Shown here one piece after another: positions 59,561-64,000 of a DNA stretch of 64,000 nt. The position numbers and the translations under genes were made by a program. The DNA comes from Arthrobacter sp. FW305-BF8 (GTDB lineage: Bacteria > Actinomycetota > Actinomycetes > Actinomycetales > Micrococcaceae). Below the pieces are notes generated by a model that did not search any database, was not told the origin of the DNA, and saw only the letters and a program-made list of their open reading frames with translations. Each line of letters starts with the position of its first letter. The stretch's first letter is position 1. The stretch covers positions 496,001 to 560,000 of the forward strand of contig NZ_CP084561.1 in assembly GCF_021789315.1 (NCBI RefSeq). The letters run 5' to 3'.

Positions 59561-59579
59561 AGGTAAGTATGCTGGGAAT
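59561..59579 (+). promoter_or_regulatory. Shared stress-gene element, copy e
   Basis: AGGTAAGTATGCTGGGAAT, 66 bases before the dps start. It matches the consensus over TAAGYATGCT and ends in GGGAAT, which also resembles a sigma-B-type -10 (GGGWAT). Confidence 0.5.
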
Positions 59580-59644
59580 CATCCTGGCCAGCTGCCCAGC
59601 CGGCCAGGCCCGGACATGCATCGGTGACGGCAGCGGAGGAAGAC

Positions 59645-60124
59645 ATGAAAGCATCCGAGACTCTGGCCAGCAATCTTCAGAAGGTCCTCACTGACCTGAT
59701 CGAGCTGCACGTTCAGGGCAAGCAGGCGCACTGGAACCTGGTGGGCACCAACTTCCGTGATCTGCATCTGCAGCTAGATGAAATTGTTGACAGCGCCCGG
59801 CTGCTTGCCGATCAGACGGCCGAACGCATGCGTTCGCTGCATGCACTTCCGGACGGCCGGAGCGCCACCGTTTCCTCGGGCACTAGGCTGGAGCAGTTTC
59901 CTGCCGGCCTGACCGTCACCAAAGACACCGCCAAGCTCATTACCGCGAGGCTGGAACAAACGGTGAAGACCATCCGCGATGTCCACGATGACGTGAATGA
60001 AGAAGATCCCACGAGCGCGGACCTCCTGCACGTGGCCATCACCCGGCTTGAGCAACTGGCCTGGATGGTGAACGCGGAAGTGATGCCGGCTTCTGCGTCG
60101 GTGACTGCACCGGCACAGGATTAG
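59645..60124 (+). CDS. dps: Dps-like ferritin-fold DNA-protection protein
   Basis: A 159-residue Dps. The ferroxidase and dimer-interface motif IELHVQGKQAHWNLVGTNF, then RDLHLQLDEIVD, supplies His, Asp and Glu. The second helix pair ends DDVNEEDPTSADLLHVAITR. Dps shells store iron and shield DNA in starvation or oxidative stress. GGAGG lies before the ATG at 59645; the frame from 59624 is not used. The shared element is 66 bases upstream. Confidence 0.93.
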   Translation: MKASETLASNLQKVLTDLIELHVQGKQAHWNLVGTNFRDLHLQLDEIVDSARLLADQTAERMRSLHALPDGRSATVSSGTRLEQFPAGLTVTKDTAKLITARLEQTVKTIRDVHDDVNEEDPTSADLLHVAITRLEQLAWMVNAEVMPASASVTAPAQD

Positions 60125-60166
60125 CAGCGCCATGACCCGGTGCACTCAGCCGGCAGCGGACGCTGC

Positions 60167-61432
60167 ATGAACGCACAGCACCGCCAGTGGCAGCCTGTCC
60201 GATTCAGCCCGGCGCCGTCCCGGGAGATGGCCGCCGAAGCTGCGCCGGAAGCCCAACCTGCGCCTGGAGCGGGACGTCTACCGGAAGGCGAACCTGTACT
60301 GGATGTTGAGCGATTGCTGGACAGGGTCGCCTCGGCTGTGGGGGATGTCCCTGCCCTGCTGGCCATCGCCCAGCAGGCCGGCCGTTCCGCGCCGAAGCCC
60401 GGTGACGGGCGGACAGCCCGGCTCTGGGAACTGCTGGCTTCCGTGGCCGCGGTGGACGTGGCCGCCGCGCGGGTTCTGGAGCCGCACCTGGACGCCGGTG
60501 CCATCCTGTCCCAGGCGGGAGCGCCGGGATCCTTCACCGGATCGTGGGGTGTCTACGCAGCCGAGGCCCCTGGTACCCGGCTGACGGCCGCGCCGGCATC
60601 GGTCGCGGCTGACGGGCGGCCCCCCGCCGGGGCTGAACCAGCCGGGACAGAATCCCACGAGCCAGAACAAAGCGGGACATCCGGCAGCGTGCAGCTGACC
60701 GGCTCCAAGCCTTGGTGCTCGCTGGCCCAGTTTGTGGACCACGCGGTGGTGACCGCGCACACCGTCACCGGCGGCCGGGCGGCCTTCGCCGTTGATCTCA
60801 GGGCCGCCGGCGTTACGTGCGATGTGCCGGAATGGACAAGCCGCGGACTGCGCGAAATCCCCAGCGGAACTGTCCACTTTGACGGGGTGCCGGCCGTGCC
60901 GCTCGGCGGTGACGGCTGGTACTTCCAGCGCCCCGGCTTTGCGTGGGGCGGCATGGGCGTTGCAGCGTGCTGGCTGGGCGGCGCCGTGGCGCTCGGCCGG
61001 CACTTCGAGGCCGCGCTCCAGCGGGGAGCCAGGTCCCAGCGCGAGGCCGACCAGGTGGCACTCGCCGCCCTGGGTGAAGTGGACCGGATCCTGACCTCAA
61101 CCGTCCAGTACCTCGCCCGGGCAGCAGAGGCCGTGGACGCCGCCGAGGCCACCGGTGCCGCCCAGACAGACCCGGATTCCGCCACGGAAGCGGCTGGCGC
61201 CGGCACTGCTGGCGGGTGGAGCGAGGCGCTCCGTGTCCGGGGAACGGTTGCCGCCGCCGTCGAACGGGTCCAGCTCCTGGTGAGCCAGAACCTGGGGCCA
61301 GGCCCCCTGGCCTTGGATGAACGGTACGGCAAATGCATGGCGGACCTGTCCCTCTACGTGCGGCAGCACCACGCAACGCGTGACGACGCCCAGCTGGGCG
61401 TGCTCACCCTCAAGGGGGAGCACGGTTGGTGA
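60167..61432 (+). CDS. Acyl-CoA dehydrogenase-like protein
   Basis: A 421-residue protein with the acyl-CoA dehydrogenase fold. The N-terminal helical domain ends AGAILSQAGAPGSFTGSWGV; the middle beta domain has LTGSKPWCSLAQFVDHAVVT. The C-terminal helical domain ends VRQHHATRDDAQLGVL. Long Ala/Gly insertions and the missing usual catalytic Glu make true dehydrogenase activity uncertain. In Arthrobacter relatives this gene often heads a cluster with PIG-L and glycosyltransferase genes; here those are absent. ATG at 60167 is used over a GTG at 60140. Confidence 0.75.
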   Translation: MNAQHRQWQPVRFSPAPSREMAAEAAPEAQPAPGAGRLPEGEPVLDVERLLDRVASAVGDVPALLAIAQQAGRSAPKPGDGRTARLWELLASVAAVDVAAARVLEPHLDAGAILSQAGAPGSFTGSWGVYAAEAPGTRLTAAPASVAADGRPPAGAEPAGTESHEPEQSGTSGSVQLTGSKPWCSLAQFVDHAVVTAHTVTGGRAAFAVDLRAAGVTCDVPEWTSRGLREIPSGTVHFDGVPAVPLGGDGWYFQRPGFAWGGMGVAACWLGGAVALGRHFEAALQRGARSQREADQVALAALGEVDRILTSTVQYLARAAEAVDAAEATGAAQTDPDSATEAAGAGTAGGWSEALRVRGTVAAAVERVQLLVSQNLGPGPLALDERYGKCMADLSLYVRQHHATRDDAQLGVLTLKGEHGW

Positions 61433-61535
61433 CGTTCTAGCAGCTGACGAGACGCTTGTGCCGGAAGCGGTTCGCGAGGTTGGGAAATCACGGGCCGCTC
61501 CCGGCACAGGACGGGATGTTGTTGAGTTTGTGCGG

Positions 61536-62696
61536 CTAGCTGTTGCCGCGGCCGCCGCTGGAGGTGGCTCCGCCGTGGCCGTTCCGGCGGTCGCCGTCCG
61601 GGCCGTGCTGGCCGCTGTTGTCCTTGCCGTTGCCCTGCTCGCTGTACTTCTCGCGCAGTTCGCGTCCCAAGCGGATGTCTTCCTCTTCCTTCTCCTGGAG
61701 CTTGTCGCTTTTCTTCGTATCGCGGGGAGGGAGCTGGAGCGTGTCCTCAGCCTCAATGCCGGCCTGCAGCTGCCGGCCGCGCTCCATCTCGGCGTCGAAC
61801 TCGGCGCCAAAAAGCAGGGACATGTTGAGGATCCAGAGCCACAGCAGCATGACGATCACGCCGCCGATGGCGCCGTACGTCTTGTTGTAGTTGCTGAAGT
61901 TACCCACGTAGAAGCCAAAACCCACCGAGGCCAGCACGAAGATCACCAGGGCGATGAGGGAGCCAAGGCTCATCCAGCGGAACTTTGGCTGGCGGACGTT
62001 CGGAGTGAAGTAATAGAGGATGGCGATGACGACGATCACGAGCGCGACGATGACGGGCCACTTCGCGATGTTCCACACGGTCAGGAACACTCCGCCCAGC
62101 CCCAGGACATTGCCGATGGCCTCAGCCACCGGGCCGCTGATGACCAGCATTGCAGCGAGCAGCGCAACGATGATCAGAGAGACCACCGTGACGCCGAGCA
62201 TGGTGCCGCGAAGCTTTACGAATCCGCGGCCCTCATCTATTTCATAAATCCGGTTCATCGCCCGGCCGAACGCGGTCACATACCCGGACGCGGACCAGAT
62301 GGCTGTCGCGAGACCGATAACCAGGGTGAAGCCGGCCGCCGGTGAGGTGGTCAGCTCCTGGATAGGCTCGCGGATCATCTCCACCGCCTGCCCGGGCGCG
62401 ACGCCCTGGACGATTTCCAGGAGTGCCGACGTCGTCTTTTCCGCCTGTCCAAAGATGCCCAGCAGCGAAACGAGGGCGAGCAGGGCGGGGAAGAGCGAGA
62501 AGATGGCGTAGTAGGTAAGTCCGGCCGCGAGGTCGGGGCACTGGTCCGCAGTAAATTCACGCAGGGTCTTGCGGGCAATGTACTTCCACGATGGCTTGTC
62601 CACATCGGTGGGGCTGTCCGGCTTTCGCGTGTCATCCGGGGCAGGTGCGCTTCCCGCCTTTGCTGTGCTGGTTTCCGGGGCTTCTTTCGTAGCCAT
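61536..62696 (-). CDS. YihY/BrkB family membrane protein
   Basis: A 386-residue membrane protein with about six helices. YYAIFSLFPALLALVSLLGI and AIWSASGYVTAFGRAMNRIY are diagnostic of the YihY/virulence-factor-BrkB family. The C-terminal 90 residues are charged, then Gly/Ser-rich and cytoplasmic. Function unknown; not an RNase despite older names. ATG at 62696 with AAAGGA seven bases ahead. A GGAACGTTCC palindrome lies at 62742-62751 upstream. Confidence 0.9.
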   Translation of the reverse strand: MATKEAPETSTAKAGSAPAPDDTRKPDSPTDVDKPSWKYIARKTLREFTADQCPDLAAGLTYYAIFSLFPALLALVSLLGIFGQAEKTTSALLEIVQGVAPGQAVEMIREPIQELTTSPAAGFTLVIGLATAIWSASGYVTAFGRAMNRIYEIDEGRGFVKLRGTMLGVTVVSLIIVALLAAMLVISGPVAEAIGNVLGLGGVFLTVWNIAKWPVIVALVIVVIAILYYFTPNVRQPKFRWMSLGSLIALVIFVLASVGFGFYVGNFSNYNKTYGAIGGVIVMLLWLWILNMSLLFGAEFDAEMERGRQLQAGIEAEDTLQLPPRDTKKSDKLQEKEEEDIRLGRELREKYSEQGNGKDNSGQHGPDGDRRNGHGGATSSGGRGNS

Positions 62697-62813
62697 TGGG
62701 GATCCTTTCGTTCGCAGGCGGGGCCATGCTCCGCAAGTCACGGAACGTTCCCTGCCCGCTGTCAGGCGTTGGGGCTCGTGGGTCGTGCAACAGCTCGCAT
62801 AGTGCGTCAGTCG

Positions 62814-63086
62814 CTACTGTCCGGGGGCTCTAGGTGGGTTGCGGCGGTCCAGGGTTAGCGGGTCGCTGCCCAGCGGATCATCGGCCGGTTGCTTTCCGTT
62901 CAGCGGATCGTCCGCCATTCGGGTGTTCGACTGCGGAGTCTCGGCCAGCTGGCCAGAGGCGAGCGGATTGGCATCTTGGCCTGGGCCACCGCTGCGTGGG
63001 CCGCCGCCAGCCAGCTCGGGATCTGTGCTTTCCTCATCATCGGGTGGTCGGGCCCCCGCGGCCTGCGGCCATTGGTTCTCGGTCAT
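62814..63086 (-). CDS. Small acidic Pro/Asp-rich hypothetical protein
   Basis: A 90-residue, disordered-looking acidic protein (DDEESTDPELAGGG..., DDPLNGKQPADDPLGSDPL). No domain is recognised. GAGAGG lies nine bases before the ATG at 63086; the longer frame to 63143 would run into the shared element. It is divergent from the coiled-coil gene at 63294, with the best copy of the shared element between them. Confidence 0.6.
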   Translation of the reverse strand: MTENQWPQAAGARPPDDEESTDPELAGGGPRSGGPGQDANPLASGQLAETPQSNTRMADDPLNGKQPADDPLGSDPLTLDRRNPPRAPGQ

Positions 63087-63146
63087 AGTTGGTACCTCTC
63101 CCGCATCTCGGGTTGCTGAGTACAACCGGCAATCACTCGCCATAAA

Positions 63147-63166
63147 ATAGTAAGCATGATTACTAT
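63147..63166. promoter_or_regulatory. Shared stress-gene element, copy f (best palindrome)
   Basis: ATAGTAAGCATGATTACTAT is a 20-base palindrome with one mismatched pair, followed on the + strand by an extra ATAGTAAG half-site at 63171. It lies 61 bases upstream of the acidic gene and about 128 before the coiled-coil gene, so it could serve both. Confidence 0.65.
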
Positions 63167-63293
63167 TAGATAGTAAGTACCCTGATGGCCGCTAGTTCAA
63201 CCGGCCGCCCGTTCCGGCAGTGTTTGGTCGGGGCAGGTGGGCGGGCCCCTGCCGGATAGCTACGTACTGGAAAAAGAGAGAGGTGGATCCACA

Positions 63294-63842
63294 GTGGACC
63301 CGAGTGCCTGGATTTGGATCGTCGTTGTAATTGTCGTCATCGCACTCGTTGTGGTGCTTCTGATGTCCAGCCGCAAACGCAGGGAGGCGTTCCGGCAAAA
63401 GCGCGATGAGCAGAATCGCCAGCACGCAGCCGAGATCCGCAGGAAAGCGGAGAACGCCGACCTTGAGGCGCGGGAAAACGAGGCTCGGGCCATGCATGCC
63501 AAGGCTGACGCCGAGAAAGCGCAGGTTGAGGCGGCCCGGCTTCGCCAGGAGGCCGAGCAAAAGCAGTCGGCCGCCCAGGACCTCCGGACGGATGCCGAGA
63601 AGCACCAGTACAAGGCGAACGCGCTTGACCCGGACGTGGACGAGGATGGCAACCGGCGCGACGATGCACGGACGCATGCCGGAACTGATGATGATCGGGC
63701 CGCCGATGCGCGGAACGCCGATGCGCGGAACGCCGATGCGCGGAACGCTGGCGGGCGGGCCGCTGACGCCGGAGCCGACGGGCGCGACCCGGATGCCGGT
63801 GCCACGACGGACGCTGCCCGGCGGAACACGCCGCGCGAGTGA
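63294..63842 (+). CDS. Membrane-anchored coiled-coil protein with DARNA repeats
   Basis: A 182-residue protein. One N-terminal membrane helix (WIWIVVVIVVIALVVVLLMS) leads to a long charged coiled coil (residues of about 30-110, Arg/Glu/Ala/Gln heptads). The tail is Asp/Ala/Arg-rich with DARNA repeats, likely disordered. Function unknown; similar anchored coiled-coil proteins are common and uncharacterised. GTG at 63294 is chosen because AGAGAGG lies about 11 bases before it; the frame from 63237 adds only a polar stretch. Confidence 0.65.
   Translation: MDPSAWIWIVVVIVVIALVVVLLMSSRKRREAFRQKRDEQNRQHAAEIRRKAENADLEARENEARAMHAKADAEKAQVEAARLRQEAEQKQSAAQDLRTDAEKHQYKANALDPDVDEDGNRRDDARTHAGTDDDRAADARNADARNADARNAGGRAADAGADGRDPDAGATTDAARRNTPRE
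63702..63746 (+). repeat. Three tandem 15-base units
   Basis: GCCGATGCGCGGAAC occurs three times in perfect tandem, encoding ADARN three times in the tail of the coiled-coil protein. Identical copies suggest recent slippage. Confidence 0.9.
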
Positions 63843-63899
63843 GTCGCCGTCAGCCGTTGACGCCCGCCGTCACCAGCGTCCGGAACCAATGCCCGGAAG

Positions 63900-64000
63900 C
63901 TAGCGACGGCGGGTGAGGCCGAGGAGGCTACGCCGCGGTTTGAGCGGCGGAGACGCCGGCACGCCGGCACCTTTGCCCATGCCGTCAATCACCTCTTGGA
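63900..64000 (-). CDS. C-terminal end of a gene cut by the right window edge
   Basis: Reading the minus strand from base 64000, a frame gives QEVIDGMGKGAGVPASPPLK, then PRRSLLGLTRRR and a TAG at 63900-63902. The basic Arg-rich end looks like a real protein tail. The product cannot be named from 32 residues. Confidence 0.5.
   Translation of the reverse strand, partial: QEVIDGMGKGAGVPASPPLKPRRSLLGLTRRR

Noticed and set aside
1..64000. Prophage, IS element, toxin-antitoxin or restriction system
   Set aside because: No transposase, integrase, phage structural, methylase or toxin motif was found in any frame read.

Overview
The window is a high-GC stretch of actinobacterial chromosome. Gene content points to an Arthrobacter/Pseudarthrobacter-type soil bacterium (Micrococcaceae): a DUF222/HNH gene, a desferrioxamine-type siderophore operon, Ku plus three-domain LigD, a fused fructose PTS, and many small stress-type membrane proteins. 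The genus is inferred from families and gene order, not from a marker gene. I see no rRNA, tRNA, CRISPR array, prophage or insertion sequence.

Layout. 1-2.1 kb: a frameshifted DUF222 gene and a degraded duplicate of its 5' end. 2.1-9.2 kb: small stress-type membrane proteins, three aldo/keto reductases, and an XRE/MmyB regulator divergent from a three-gene oxidoreductase operon. 9.3-14.1 kb: dodecin, then a GntR-controlled four-carbon sugar-acid operon (kinase, dehydrogenase, FBA-type aldolase). 14.2-17 kb: acyltransferase, GNAT and small unknowns. 17.2-22.7 kb: desABCD siderophore genes behind overlapping iron boxes; desA carries an in-frame amber stop. 22.8-27.5 kb: SDR, FUSC and MHS-family transporters, DUF2231. 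28-32.6 kb: the LigD/Ku end-joining pair and a SRPBCC/DUF7218 pair. 32.8-37.6 kb: the fructose PTS operon (fruR-fruK-fruA, then HPr). 37.7-45.9 kb: esterase, beta-phosphoglucomutase plus GH65 phosphorylase behind a LacI-type palindrome, MFS exporter, a gene coupled to pxpA. 45.9-54.8 kb: M1 peptidase, DUF445, GDPD, AzlCD, SIS, TetR, thiamine-binding protein, O-methyltransferase. 54.9-64 kb: FG-GAP repeat protein, multicopper oxidase overlapping a signal peptidase, Dps, acyl-CoA dehydrogenase-like protein, YihY, small acidic and coiled-coil proteins, and a gene cut by the right edge.

The most striking unexplained signal is a near-palindromic element around AGTAAGCATGCTTAGTAT. It occurs at six intergenic places (2923, 32696, 37599, 44202, 59561, 63147), plus a weaker seventh at 27667. 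Each copy lies about 60-100 bases, mostly 60-70, before the start of a small stress-type gene: GlsB, SRPBCC/DUF7218, DUF6458, a gene coupled to pxpA, Dps, and small acidic proteins. It looks like a shared stress or stationary-phase promoter or operator whose regulator I cannot name. A second recurrent signature is TANNNT, six bases, then the start codon at seven genes, which predicts leaderless mRNAs and includes two divergent pairs.
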